A stretch of DNA of 44,199 nt from Gammaproteobacteria bacterium. Lineage in GTDB: Bacteria; Pseudomonadota; Gammaproteobacteria; Pseudomonadales; Azotimanducaceae. The notes beneath the pieces are model-generated. The model saw only the letters and a list, made by a program, of their open reading frames with translations, was not told the origin of the DNA and did no database searches. The DNA lies in the NCBI GenBank assembly GCA_002707325.1, contig PAMO01000023.1, positions 1 through 44,199 on the forward strand, in the 5' to 3' direction. The translations under genes and the position numbers were made by a program. Positions 9,530 to 19,578 of the stretch are shown piece by piece. How positions within the stretch are numbered: position 1 is the stretch's first letter; every line of letters starts with the position of its first letter.

Positions 9530-10015
9530 CTACGCTTCGTAACTTAGCTCTTTCGCTGCATCTTGGACAGCTCTAACAATCTTGTCGTATCCAGTACAGC
9601 GGCACAAATTTCCAGCCAGCCAATACCTAATAGTCTCTTCATCCGGATCCTTATGTTTTTCTAACAATGCTTTTGTAGCAACTATCAACCCTGGCGTACA
9701 GATACCACATTGCAAAGCCGCTCTTTCTAGAAATTTTCTCTGGATTGGATGCAGACCATCCTTCTCAGATATTCCTTCTATAGTAGTTATTTCTTTATCA
9801 ACGGCCTCAACACCTAATACTAAACAAGAACAAGTTAATCTTCCGTCGAGAAGAACGCTACAAGCCCCACAATCGCCAGTAGCACAGCCTTCTTTCGTTC
9901 CTGTCAGCGATAACCTATTTCTTAATACATCGAGCAAAGTCTCTTGAGGATCACATAAGAAATCGACAATCTCCCCATTTACGCTACTCTGTATTTGCAC
10001 CTTATTGCTCATCAA
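9530..10015 (-). CDS. Molybdenum hydroxylase small subunit, two [2Fe-2S] clusters (CoxS-like)
   Basis: GCATGDCGACSVLLDG and CGICTPGLIVAT...NLCRCTGYDKIVRAV iron-sulfur motifs. Confidence 0.94.
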   Translation of the reverse strand: MMSNKVQIQSSVNGEIVDFLCDPQETLLDVLRNRLSLTGTKEGCATGDCGACSVLLDGRLTCSCLVLGVEAVDKEITTIEGISEKDGLHPIQRKFLERAALQCGICTPGLIVATKALLEKHKDPDEETIRYWLAGNLCRCTGYDKIVRAVQDAAKELSYEA

Positions 10016-10035
10016 TTATTCCTTAGTTAGATTAC

Positions 10036-10911
10036 TTAACTCAGCGCACGATCTCGCGCAATTACCGCCGCTCGTTTGCATAATACTCCAACGACCTTTC
10101 TTCTATATTCAGCTGTCCCTCTTTTATCTGATATGGGCGAGGCTGCACCGCTACAAGCTTCGCTAGCTTTGGACAACGCGCCCTCGTCCAGCTTACTCCC
10201 AACTATTGCTTCAGCCGCATCCTCAACAAGAAGAGCAGTGGGAGCCACGGCCCCAATTGCAACTCTAGCTGCAATACAAGTGCCATCTTCTGATAGGCTC
10301 AGAGATACGCCTGCCCCAGCTACTGCGATATCCATTTCCGTACGAGGAATAAAGCGCAAATATGCGTCACTAGTCCTAAGAGCGGGATTTGGTAGCCGTA
10401 ATCCAAGGACAAACTCTTCCGAAGACAGAGCATTAGTTCCAACACCTGTCACAAATTCCTCTACCGCCATTTGTCTCTCTCCAGAAGGACCAGAAATTAC
10501 ACAAACCCCCGAATTTGCAATAAGAGCTGGAATTGTATCTCCCGCCGGGGACGCGTTACACAAATTACCTGCTATCGTAGCTCTTCCTTGAATCTGAGTG
10601 GATCCGATTAAATCTGCCGCTTCAAGTAAACCAGGAAACAACTCTTTGAGCTTTTCGCTCTCATTTAAAACAGCACTGGAAATAGCTGCTCCAATGAAGG
10701 TTTCCGTCTCTCCAAATACCAAATTATTAGACTCTTTAATATTTTTAATATCAACTATAGCTCGTCCCGCATTATCTCCGGATCTCATTTGAACCAAGAG
10801 ATCCGTTCCGCCTGCTAGCACTTGCGCTCTCGTCCCATTATTTTTATGCTCCGATAGGATCGTTAGCGCATCAGCTACTGTTGCTGGCGCCACATAAGTA
10901 TATCCACCCAT
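10036..10911 (-). CDS. Molybdenum hydroxylase medium subunit, FAD-binding (CoxM-like)
   Basis: VLAGGTDLLVQMR, ATIAGNLCNASPAGDTIPAL, RFIPRTEMDIAVAGAGV motifs. Confidence 0.93.
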   Translation of the reverse strand: MGGYTYVAPATVADALTILSEHKNNGTRAQVLAGGTDLLVQMRSGDNAGRAIVDIKNIKESNNLVFGETETFIGAAISSAVLNESEKLKELFPGLLEAADLIGSTQIQGRATIAGNLCNASPAGDTIPALIANSGVCVISGPSGERQMAVEEFVTGVGTNALSSEEFVLGLRLPNPALRTSDAYLRFIPRTEMDIAVAGAGVSLSLSEDGTCIAARVAIGAVAPTALLVEDAAEAIVGSKLDEGALSKASEACSGAASPISDKRGTAEYRRKVVGVLCKRAAVIARDRALS

Positions 10912-11012
10912 GCACCCTCCACTACTTTTGATTACTCTTACAATTGCAATCTACCATGAACTTAGCTCAGGGTGGAGCGCGAAATTGTAAAACCGTGCGT
11001 ATAATGTAACTT

Positions 11013-12365
11013 ATGAACTACAACGAAGACACACAACTCCATTCAAGTCACCTCGCCATACTAACGGATAGATGGCATTCCGCAATGGTTCGCCACCAAT
11101 TCGATATGATAATAATTGATGCTGGAGAACCCACTGTTCATCTATTTGATGATCAAACAGGAATATTCCGCGCAAACCCACACCTAGCGCAATGGCTCAA
11201 CACGGACCACTGCGAAGGAAGTGCATTAGTTTTAACCGAATCTGACCGGCCCCAATTACTTTTTTTAAGCGAAAACGACTACTGGCTAAAGGCTCCAGAA
11301 CCACCGCCATTGCCCGAGAAATATATCAAAATATCTATTTACCAAGAAAAAAACGATATAGCTATTGAGATTAAAAAATTGTTGGAATCTTCCATCCGGC
11401 CTGCCTACATAGGGAATCCCAGCAACGGTAACTTTCCGAAAGCCCAAATCAACCCCCAAGAACTTATAACTAGCTTGGAATATTATCGTGCATATAAAAC
11501 TGATTTCGAAATTAAGGCGATGAAAAAAGCGACAGCCTCATCAGTCCAGGGTCATTTAATGGCTAAAAAATGCTTCGAAAGTGGTTTATCTGAAATTGAT
11601 ATACATCTCGCTTATCTAAAGGCGTCAAGACAAAGCGAAGCAGACCTACCATACCCTAATATTATTGCTTTGAATGAACATGCTTCAATACTGCACTACC
11701 AACGCTATGACAGCGAACCACCGCCCAATCTTCGGAGCTTCTTGATAGATGCCGGAGCTCGCAATCAGCACTATGCTGCCGACATAACTAGAACATATAT
11801 GGCTCCAAATAAACAAGAGGAAGGCCAGGTATTCAAAGCGCTGCTAGAAAAACTGGATAATGCACAGCAAAAATTAATAGGAACACTTCGTTCGGGGCAA
11901 AAGTACATAGACCTCCACGAAACAATGCATCAGGAAATCGCTACCATAATTTCGGAAACCAGGCTTGTTTTATGTGATCCGCAAGAGTGCTTTGATCTCG
12001 GGCTAACTAGAAGCTTTCTACCTCACGGATTAGGACATCTTCTAGGAATTCAGACTCATGACGTCGGCGGCCATCAGATAGATCTCAATGGAACGCAAGA
12101 AATTCCTCCAGACTATTACGAAACTTTAAGGCTAACCAGGACGATTGAGGAAGAACAGATCTTTACTATAGAGCCCGGCATCTACTTCATTCCAACACTC
12201 TTAAATACACTAAAAGCTAAGCACTCTAAAAAACTAAATTGGAAGCTCATAAGCGCCTTATTTCCATTTGGGGGAATGAGAATTGAAGATAACATTCTCC
12301 TACACAAAGATGGTATCGATAACCTTACCAGAAATGCTTTTGCCCTCGCTACAGATGCCAGCTAA
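11013..12365 (+). CDS. pepQ: Xaa-Pro dipeptidase (PepQ-like, M24B)
   Basis: Metal-binding motifs FLIDAGARNQHYAADITRTY, LPHGLGHLLGIQTHDVGG, IFTIEPGIYF, GGMRIEDNIL; 450 aa. Confidence 0.85.
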   Translation: MNYNEDTQLHSSHLAILTDRWHSAMVRHQFDMIIIDAGEPTVHLFDDQTGIFRANPHLAQWLNTDHCEGSALVLTESDRPQLLFLSENDYWLKAPEPPPLPEKYIKISIYQEKNDIAIEIKKLLESSIRPAYIGNPSNGNFPKAQINPQELITSLEYYRAYKTDFEIKAMKKATASSVQGHLMAKKCFESGLSEIDIHLAYLKASRQSEADLPYPNIIALNEHASILHYQRYDSEPPPNLRSFLIDAGARNQHYAADITRTYMAPNKQEEGQVFKALLEKLDNAQQKLIGTLRSGQKYIDLHETMHQEIATIISETRLVLCDPQECFDLGLTRSFLPHGLGHLLGIQTHDVGGHQIDLNGTQEIPPDYYETLRLTRTIEEEQIFTIEPGIYFIPTLLNTLKAKHSKKLNWKLISALFPFGGMRIEDNILLHKDGIDNLTRNAFALATDAS

Positions 12366-12384
12366 ACATATATTAATGTAAAAT

Positions 12385-14520
12385 ATGACCACTGTAGAGT
12401 TGACACCGACTAAATTATTCACAACAAATGGTATCTCTCCACCGATTACTAGCCATTATGTATTCTCTCCCGATTCAACATATTTTGTTTTCCTTCGATC
12501 ATCCCAGGAAGACCAAAACCGTCTTGACCTATGGCGACATAATATAGGTTCGGAAAAACCATTTCTTTGGCTAAACGCAACAAAACTATATGAAACGGAA
12601 CACTCTAAACTATCAGCCGCCGAGCTTAATCAAAAGGAAAGAAAACGCTTATTTACCACTGGGATTACTCACATCGAATTCAGGCCCTCCAACAATGAAT
12701 TATTAATATGCGCGGAGGGTGCCGCATATATTCTACCGGGGTCTTCATCGGATCCCGAGAGAATAACACCGCAGGGAACCAGACAAGAGTGTATTAAATT
12801 CTCTCCGGCTGGCACATACATATCATATGTTCGTGATGATGATTTATTCGTTCTAAATATAGATAAGGCCCTAGAGACTCAGATAACTGACCGCAAAGGA
12901 AACCCAAATATAAGTTTCGGAGCCCCTGACTTCTTAGCTGCTGAAGAAATGCATCGTCATGAAGCCCATTGGTGGTCTCCAGATGAAAGTACTTTAGCGT
13001 ACACCAAAACAAACAACACTCTAGTTGAGAAAATCAGTCGATTGGAATCACAAAATGGAGAGATAATCACTATACAACAAAATTATCCATTTGCTGGGAA
13101 AACCAATCCCACCGTCGAGCTATTCTTGACGAATGTCATAACTAAGAAAAATACAATCATAAAATACCAGGAAGACTCAGAGGACTATTTGGCAAGGGTA
13201 AACTGGGACAACGCACCCCTCACGCTTCAAGTCCAAAGCAGGGACCAAAAACAAATTACAGTAAAAACGGTTAATCTGAATTCAGGATCGTGCACTACTC
13301 TATTAGAGGAAAGAAGTAAAACCTGGATTAATCTGCACGATAACCTAGCCTGGGAAAGCCCAACAAGGCTCCTATGGACCTCAGAGCGGTCAGGAACCAA
13401 CCAAATATATGCTTTAGAAAATACCAAGTTAACGATGCTTACCAAGATCCCAGGACGGGTAGACAGAATACTTCACACGAAAGATAACCAAATATTTTTT
13501 GATGGTTGGGATGAAAATGCTTCAGAGAAACATTTGTTCCGCCTAGATCTCGATGAGAACTTTCGCCACAAGTCTATAAAAAAAGTCACCAAAGATGCGG
13601 GTTGGCATGATGTTATCTTTAATAAAAAAGGCGACTGCTATCTCGATAGCTTTAGCTCAAACTCAATACCAAGAGAAATCAGGCTAATTATTGAAAAAAC
13701 GTCGGACAGGGTAATAGATAAACAGGAGATAACATCCTCTCATCCTTACTATGCATACATAAAAGACCATTCCTTCAGCAGCATTGATCGTATTTATCCT
13801 CCTAACGGGCCATCTCTTTACATTCGTCTAACACCGCCACGAATAATTAAAGGGAAACATCCCATAATTGTTAATGTCTACGGTGGGCCTGGGGTGCAAA
13901 GGGTAAAAAACGAATGGCCACCCCTGATCAATCAATTATTCGCTTCAGCGGGCTATGGAATTGTAGAGCTCGATAATAGAGGGACCTCTAACCGAGACAA
14001 AGCCTTTGAGGATGCCATATATGGGAATCTAGGAGTTGCGGAAGTTACGGACCAACTTAGAATATATGAATACCTAGAAAATATCAGGTGGGCCGATGTT
14101 AGCCGGATTGGAATCTTTGGCCATAGCTATGGCGGATATATGGCTCTACTTTGTGCAGGTAAAGCTCCAGAAGTATTTAAATCGGTGGTATCTATAGCCC
14201 CTGTGTCAAAATGGGAACTCTACGACACGCATTATACTGAACGATATCTGGGCATGCCCAACAAAAATCCTCTAGGTTATAAAAATAGTTCGGTCTTTCC
14301 ATATCTTGATGCAATCGAAGCTAAGCTCCTAATTATGCATGGAATGTCTGATGACAATGTTCTACTAACCCATACAAATACACTAATTACTGAATTGCAA
14401 ACTCTGAATAAGCAGTTCGAATTAATGCTTTATCCTGGATCTAAACATTCACTCCAGGAAACCTCCGTTCTGGTCCACCGCTTTAATTTAATTTTAGATT
14501 TCTTCGCACGAAATCTTTAA
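12385..14520 (+). CDS. Dipeptidyl peptidase IV-like S9 family prolyl peptidase
   Basis: N-terminal beta-propeller-like region; catalytic GIFGHSYGGYMALL, DDNV and SKHSL; EEMHRHEAHWWSPDES resembles the DPP IV pre-catalytic region. Confidence 0.88.
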   Translation: MTTVELTPTKLFTTNGISPPITSHYVFSPDSTYFVFLRSSQEDQNRLDLWRHNIGSEKPFLWLNATKLYETEHSKLSAAELNQKERKRLFTTGITHIEFRPSNNELLICAEGAAYILPGSSSDPERITPQGTRQECIKFSPAGTYISYVRDDDLFVLNIDKALETQITDRKGNPNISFGAPDFLAAEEMHRHEAHWWSPDESTLAYTKTNNTLVEKISRLESQNGEIITIQQNYPFAGKTNPTVELFLTNVITKKNTIIKYQEDSEDYLARVNWDNAPLTLQVQSRDQKQITVKTVNLNSGSCTTLLEERSKTWINLHDNLAWESPTRLLWTSERSGTNQIYALENTKLTMLTKIPGRVDRILHTKDNQIFFDGWDENASEKHLFRLDLDENFRHKSIKKVTKDAGWHDVIFNKKGDCYLDSFSSNSIPREIRLIIEKTSDRVIDKQEITSSHPYYAYIKDHSFSSIDRIYPPNGPSLYIRLTPPRIIKGKHPIIVNVYGGPGVQRVKNEWPPLINQLFASAGYGIVELDNRGTSNRDKAFEDAIYGNLGVAEVTDQLRIYEYLENIRWADVSRIGIFGHSYGGYMALLCAGKAPEVFKSVVSIAPVSKWELYDTHYTERYLGMPNKNPLGYKNSSVFPYLDAIEAKLLIMHGMSDDNVLLTHTNTLITELQTLNKQFELMLYPGSKHSLQETSVLVHRFNLILDFFARNL

Positions 14521-15290
14521 GGAATCGCTTTGGCTTTAGTAAAAAGTCTAAAGAAATTCTGTTCCGTCTTAAGCTCAAAATCGCTCATCTCCCAATCTAG
14601 ATAATTAGCCAGAAATTTAGCTGTTTCAGTAACGAAAAGCGGTTGATTAAGCTTACCTCTATATGGAACTGGAGCAAGCCATGGACTATCCGTCTCGACG
14701 AGCAACCTATCTTTAGGAACTCTGCTAGCCACCTCTCTAACCAACCCAGCATTCTTGAAGGTTACAATTCCGGACATTGAAATGTAATACCCAAGATTAA
14801 GGGCCTTTTCGGCTAAGGCCCAAGATTCGGTGAAACAATGCATAACCCCTCGGACCGAACTAAAATTTTCTAAAATAGAGGCTGTATCTTCTTCTGCATC
14901 TCGAGTATGAATGATTACTGGATATTTCAAGTTCTCAGCGAGAGCCAATTGGTATTCAAAACAACTGATCTGCCTTAATTGCTCTTCCCGATCATCCGAA
15001 CATTGAGAATAGTCTAATCCCATTTCCCCAAGGGCAATCACTTTTGAACTGCTCTCAAATTTTGCTATTCGCTCAGAAATCCATGATAAATCTTTTTCTG
15101 TTGTATTAGGGTGTTGCCCGATACTAGCCCAAACGTCCATATTGTCCTGTGCCAAGGCACAAACATCGTCAATCCCATCTTTATCAACACCGACGCACAA
15201 AAATCCACCGACTCCACCCATCCTTGCTGCCGCAAGGGCAATATTCGGGGAATCTAAAAAATTTAGATGGCAATGAGAATCAATAAGCAT
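14517..15290 (-). CDS. tatD: TatD family metal-dependent hydrolase
   Basis: MLIDSHCHL, ALGEMGLDYS, PVIIHTRDAEEDT, LVETDSPWLAP motifs; downstream of holB. Confidence 0.92.
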   Translation of the reverse strand: MLIDSHCHLNFLDSPNIALAAARMGGVGGFLCVGVDKDGIDDVCALAQDNMDVWASIGQHPNTTEKDLSWISERIAKFESSSKVIALGEMGLDYSQCSDDREEQLRQISCFEYQLALAENLKYPVIIHTRDAEEDTASILENFSSVRGVMHCFTESWALAEKALNLGYYISMSGIVTFKNAGLVREVASRVPKDRLLVETDSPWLAPVPYRGKLNQPLFVTETAKFLANYLDWEMSDFELKTEQNFFRLFTKAKAIP

Positions 15291-15310
15291 ATCGACAGCC
15301 CCTCAAATCC

Positions 15311-16216
15311 TTACTGGGAATTATCCTTCTTAGAACGTTCAAGTAAACCGCCTATCTCATACCATTTGCTTATTAATCTACCTATCAATAATCTGGAATT
15401 AGCGCTATTACTATCAAGTAGTTGTTTGCGGACCCAAAGTAATTCTTTTTCGAAATTTAATATCGCATCTATAGCACTTGAAGATCTAGCATCCTGGGTA
15501 ACAAACCTAGCAACCATATCAACAAGATATCGGTACCAGTAATTCGTTAGGGTTCTCGGCTCCATTTCCAAGAATAGATCCAAGAAGGATAATGGAGCTT
15601 TTGTATCCCATATGTCCTCTAAAACCTGATGAACTGACGGATTCCCAGATTCGAATTCCTTAAAAGTAATAAGAGGACCAATACCTCCCTCCCTCGCCGA
15701 TTGTAAGGCATCCAATATTCCATTTTTTTCCAACCACTTACGGGCGATTTCGTGGTCTGGCTTGACATGAAATCGCTGGCACCTACTTCTTATTGTTGGA
15801 AGTAACTTCTCAGACTGACAACTCGAAAGTATAAGAAACGTTGCCGGTGGGGGCTCCTCTAAAGTTTTCAAAAGTGCATTTGCAGCCGAACTATTAAGAC
15901 AATGAGCTTCTTTAAGTAATACAACCTTTGATTCAGCTAATTGAGGGGTTAAGTAGGAAAACTTTATAGCTTCTCGCACAGAATCTAATTTCGTCTCAGC
16001 TCCGTCAGGCAGCACTATGCAAAGATCAGGGTGAGCAAGGTTTGCAATGTTTTGATCTAAACTCTGTCCGAGCAAACGCAAAGATAATTGCTCAGCCAAA
16101 AGATCTTCACCCCAATCTTCATTTGCTGAAATAATTAAAGCATGGGGCATTTTCTTTTTAACCATGAGCTGATCAAATTCTTCTAAATGACTAACCAACC
16201 AAGGTGGATTTAACAT
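15311..16216 (-). CDS. holB: DNA polymerase III delta' subunit
   Basis: SSAANALLKTLEEPPPATFLILSSCQSEKLLPTIRSRCQRF (AAA+ clamp-loader sensor region); tmk-holB-tatD order. Cys-rich zinc segment absent. Confidence 0.88.
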   Translation of the reverse strand: MLNPPWLVSHLEEFDQLMVKKKMPHALIISANEDWGEDLLAEQLSLRLLGQSLDQNIANLAHPDLCIVLPDGAETKLDSVREAIKFSYLTPQLAESKVVLLKEAHCLNSSAANALLKTLEEPPPATFLILSSCQSEKLLPTIRSRCQRFHVKPDHEIARKWLEKNGILDALQSAREGGIGPLITFKEFESGNPSVHQVLEDIWDTKAPLSFLDLFLEMEPRTLTNYWYRYLVDMVARFVTQDARSSSAIDAILNFEKELLWVRKQLLDSNSANSRLLIGRLISKWYEIGGLLERSKKDNSQ

Positions 16217-16857
16217 CAGGACTCTAATCCTATAAACACCGCTATCACTTCTCTTATATCTCGTTGTACCTGCTCCAAAGGCGAATTTGCATCCACAATT
16301 TTGACTCTAGAACTTAACTTTGCCCTCTTTAAGTAGGTATCGCGAACTCTTTCAAAAAAGTCTTTATTTTCATTCTCTATACGGTCCAGTGACCTATTAG
16401 CAATTCGCTTCGCTGATATCGCAACGGGTGCATCTAAATATATTGTCAAATCCGGCCATAAATCATCTTGTACAAGCTCTGCTAGCTGATCTATAACGGC
16501 TGTACTGACTCCTCGGCCACCGCCTTGGTATGCATAAGTAGCATCTGTGAATCGATCACATACTACCCAGGTACCCCTTTCCAAAGCTGGCGTTATAACC
16601 CGCTTGATATGCTCTGATCGCGCGGCAAAGATCATAAGCAATTCAGTGAGACCCTCCATCCTATACTCTTCACTATCTAGCAACAGTGATCGAATAGCTT
16701 CACCGATTTGTGTCCCCCCTGGCTCGCGCGTTAATAAAACTTGATTTCCGTTTGCCTTTAGTAGTTCTGTGATAAAACTTAAGTTAGTGGTTTTTCCAAC
16801 ACCTTCGCCTCCTTCTAAAGTGATAAAACGCCCTCGATCTAAATCCTTTTCTTTCAT
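16216..16857 (-). CDS. tmk: Thymidylate kinase
   Basis: FITLEGGEGVGKTTNL P-loop, REPGGTQIGEAIR, DRFTDATYAYQGGGRG. Confidence 0.95.
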   Translation of the reverse strand: MKEKDLDRGRFITLEGGEGVGKTTNLSFITELLKANGNQVLLTREPGGTQIGEAIRSLLLDSEEYRMEGLTELLMIFAARSEHIKRVITPALERGTWVVCDRFTDATYAYQGGGRGVSTAVIDQLAELVQDDLWPDLTIYLDAPVAISAKRIANRSLDRIENENKDFFERVRDTYLKRAKLSSRVKIVDANSPLEQVQRDIREVIAVFIGLES

Positions 16858-17852
16858 CTCATGCCTCCCAACTGGTATCTTCGGACTGCTTTCTGATGCT
16901 CCTCAAGAGTCTCTGAAAAATGGGTTGTGCCATCACCTCGTCCAACAAAATAGAAATACTTAGAATCTGAAGGCTGCCCAGCTGCTCTTAAAGAGGCGAT
17001 TCCCGGTAATGCAATAGGAGTGGGCGGCAAACCGTGTCGAGTATAGGTATTATAGGGGCCATCCGATTTCAAGTCGGATCTTCTCAAATTACCATCGAAT
17101 GAATTTCCTAATCCGTAGATAACAGAAGGATCTGTCTGTAGTCGCATTTTTCGCTTTAACCTTGAATTAAATACCTGGCTAATGATATTTCGTTCAGAAT
17201 CAATCCCTGTTTCCTTCTCAATTAAAGAGGCTACAATTAGCAAATCGTATTCGCTACTAGACTTAAGTTCACTCGCACGCTGGCTCCAAACGGTCTTCAA
17301 CTCCTCATTCATAGCTTCATAAGCTCTCAGTAGAATATCAGCATCCGAATCCCCTTTGACATAATGATAAGTATCTGGAAGAAAACGCCCTTCAGCATTC
17401 CCCCCTCGAAGCTTCAAACGCTCTAATAGAGTTTCACGATTAGCCTCACCTAAGGTTTTCTTTAGCTTCTCTATCCCTTGTAAATACGCTAACAGTTCAT
17501 CTACCGACCAACCTTCAATGATTCGAGCCTCGTAAGAAACCACCTCACCTCTGACCACACGCTGCAATAGGGATTCTCTAGTATCTTTTGCATGAACCCA
17601 ATACTCTCCTGCCTTTGCTTTTGTCGACAATCCTCTTAACTGCGCGAATTTTGTCCAAATCTGAGATCCACTTAATAGTTTCTTTTCCTTGAGCCTAGAG
17701 GAAAATGCAACAAGTGGTTCACCAGTTTTTAATTCAACTATCGCAGAATCGAACTTGTGCTGCCCTATAGGCTGCATAAACCAGAAATAAATGAGGGCAA
17801 GCGTCGTTGCGAAAACTACAAGTAGGTATAGAACTAACGTAAAGGGCTTCAA
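16854..17852 (-). CDS. mltG: Endolytic transglycosylase MltG (YceG)
   Basis: Single N-terminal TM; LIVASLIEKETGIDSERNIISQVFNSRLKRKMRLQTDPSVIYG, YNTYTRHGLPPTPIALPG, YFYFVGRGDGTTHFSETLEEH. Confidence 0.95.
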   Translation of the reverse strand: MKPFTLVLYLLVVFATTLALIYFWFMQPIGQHKFDSAIVELKTGEPLVAFSSRLKEKKLLSGSQIWTKFAQLRGLSTKAKAGEYWVHAKDTRESLLQRVVRGEVVSYEARIIEGWSVDELLAYLQGIEKLKKTLGEANRETLLERLKLRGGNAEGRFLPDTYHYVKGDSDADILLRAYEAMNEELKTVWSQRASELKSSSEYDLLIVASLIEKETGIDSERNIISQVFNSRLKRKMRLQTDPSVIYGLGNSFDGNLRRSDLKSDGPYNTYTRHGLPPTPIALPGIASLRAAGQPSDSKYFYFVGRGDGTTHFSETLEEHQKAVRRYQLGGMR

Positions 17853-17908
17853 AGTAATCCTGAACTTAAATACCCGAATATTAGCCCAAAAAGATTGTTA
17901 ATATCTGT

Positions 17909-19147
17909 CTAAACTGCGCTAAAAATTAGAGTGCCGTTGGTCCCACCAAAGCCGAATGAATTACTTAGTCCAATTTCGATCTTCATATCTCGAGCTGTAT
18001 TGGGCACATAATCAAGATCACAACCGTCGCCAGGTTGATGAAGATTAATCGTAGGAGGAGATATATTTTTATTGATAGCTAGAATAGTAAAGATTCCTTC
18101 TACCGAACCAGCTGCTCCCAATAAATGCCCCGTCATAGATTTGGTTGAATTAACCGGAATCTTGGTGCCAGACCCAAACACTTTTTTTATCGCTATAGTT
18201 TCTGCAACATCACCTAGCGGGGTCGAGGTGCCATGGGCATTAATATAATCCACATCATCTACAGTTATTCCTGCATCTTTCATCGCATTTTGCATGGAAA
18301 GAATAGCTCCTCCACCATCTTCAGCCGGACCAGTAATATGAAATGCATCGCCGCTCATTCCAAAACCAATCACTTCAGCGTAGATTTTAGCTCCCCTTTT
18401 TTTTGCCCTTTCATACTCTTCAAGTACCAGTACCCCAGCGCCCTCTCCCAGTAAAAACCCATCTCTATCGGTATCCCAGGGCCTGGAAGCTTCCTCGGGA
18501 TTATCGTTCCGAGTAGATAATGCTTTCATCATACCAAAACCCGCTACCGCCACGGGCGTTCGCGCATATTCAGCCCCGCCAGCGACCATAACATCAGCGT
18601 CTCCATATTTGATCATCCGGGCACCAAAACCAATATTATGAGTACCCGAGGTACAAGCCGTAACAATTGCTATATTGGGTCCCGTAAAGCCATATCTAAT
18701 AGATAATTGCCCCGAAATCATGTTCACAACCGACGAAGGAATAAAAAAGGGCGATACCTTTCGAGGCCCACCGTGATCCAGAGTTACTGCCGTATTCTCT
18801 ATTGTGCCAATACCACCAATTCCAGAACCAATAGCTATACCATATCTTTCCGGATTCTCGGGATTAGCCTCTAAACCCGCATCCTCAATAGCCTGAATAC
18901 CGGCTGCCATTCCATAGATGATAAACGGGTCGTTACGCCTAACTTCTTTACGATCTACGATTTCAGTAGGATCGAAATCCTTAACTGCCGCACAGATCTT
19001 TACCGCAAAGTCAGTGGTATCAAAGTTTTCAATTAATCCAGCTCCACTCTTACCATCAAGCGCATTCGCCCAAGAGGTGACAGGATCGTTTCCAATCGGA
19101 GAGAGCATCCCCAAGCCAGTAACTACCACGCGTCGCTCAACCTTCAT
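17909..19147 (-). CDS. fabF: 3-oxoacyl-[ACP] synthase II
   Basis: [18 protein letters not shown] active-site Cys, [40 protein letters not shown]. Start set at [13 protein letters not shown] inside the longer ORF. Confidence 0.95.
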   Translation of the reverse strand: MKVERRVVVTGLGMLSPIGNDPVTSWANALDGKSGAGLIENFDTTDFAVKICAAVKDFDPTEIVDRKEVRRNDPFIIYGMAAGIQAIEDAGLEANPENPERYGIAIGSGIGGIGTIENTAVTLDHGGPRKVSPFFIPSSVVNMISGQLSIRYGFTGPNIAIVTACTSGTHNIGFGARMIKYGDADVMVAGGAEYARTPVAVAGFGMMKALSTRNDNPEEASRPWDTDRDGFLLGEGAGVLVLEEYERAKKRGAKIYAEVIGFGMSGDAFHITGPAEDGGGAILSMQNAMKDAGITVDDVDYINAHGTSTPLGDVAETIAIKKVFGSGTKIPVNSTKSMTGHLLGAAGSVEGIFTILAINKNISPPTINLHQPGDGCDLDYVPNTARDMKIEIGLSNSFGFGGTNGTLIFSAV

Positions 19148-19244
19148 AAGATTCTCAGAGTTGATTTCAATAAACACCATCCCCTACCCAACGAATCTTG
19201 CGCAAGTAAGCTATCCATTTTGAGCTGAGGAATATAGCTAAAAG

Positions 19245-19478
19245 CTACTGGTGTGCCAAAATGTAGTCGAAGGCCTCTTTGACAGTTGTGATTTTCTCAG
19301 CTTCTTCATCAGGAATTTCAGTCTCGAATTCCTCTTCAAGCGCCATCACCAACTCAACTGTATCAAGAGAGTCCGCTCCTAAATCCTCTACAAAAGAGGA
19401 ATCATCCTGAACTTCATCTTCTTTTACGCCTAATTGTTCACAAATTAATTTTTTTACTCGTTCTTGTACGCTGCTCAT
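19245..19478 (-). CDS. acpP: Acyl carrier protein
   Basis: [36 protein letters not shown]; phosphopantetheine DSL motif. Confidence 0.97.
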   Translation of the reverse strand: MSSVQERVKKLICEQLGVKEDEVQDDSSFVEDLGADSLDTVELVMALEEEFETEIPDEEAEKITTVKEAFDYILAHQ

Positions 19479-19578
19479 TATGCAGGGGCCTCCATTTACC
19501 TTCCACTGGTTGCAGGGCGGAGCGAATTCTATAGATGCCGATATCCCAATTCAAGAACCTATTTATCGCTATATTTAC

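Noticed and set aside
7274-10792. Series of plus-strand ORFs (63-171 aa) opposite the molybdenum hydroxylase genes
   Set aside because: They are antisense to three convincing conserved CDSs, overlap each other and have no recognisable domains.
7243-10911. Aerobic carbon monoxide dehydrogenase (coxMSL)
   Set aside because: Gene order and folds match, but the large subunit lacks the AYxCSFR loop diagnostic of form I CODH, and AYRGAGR of form II.
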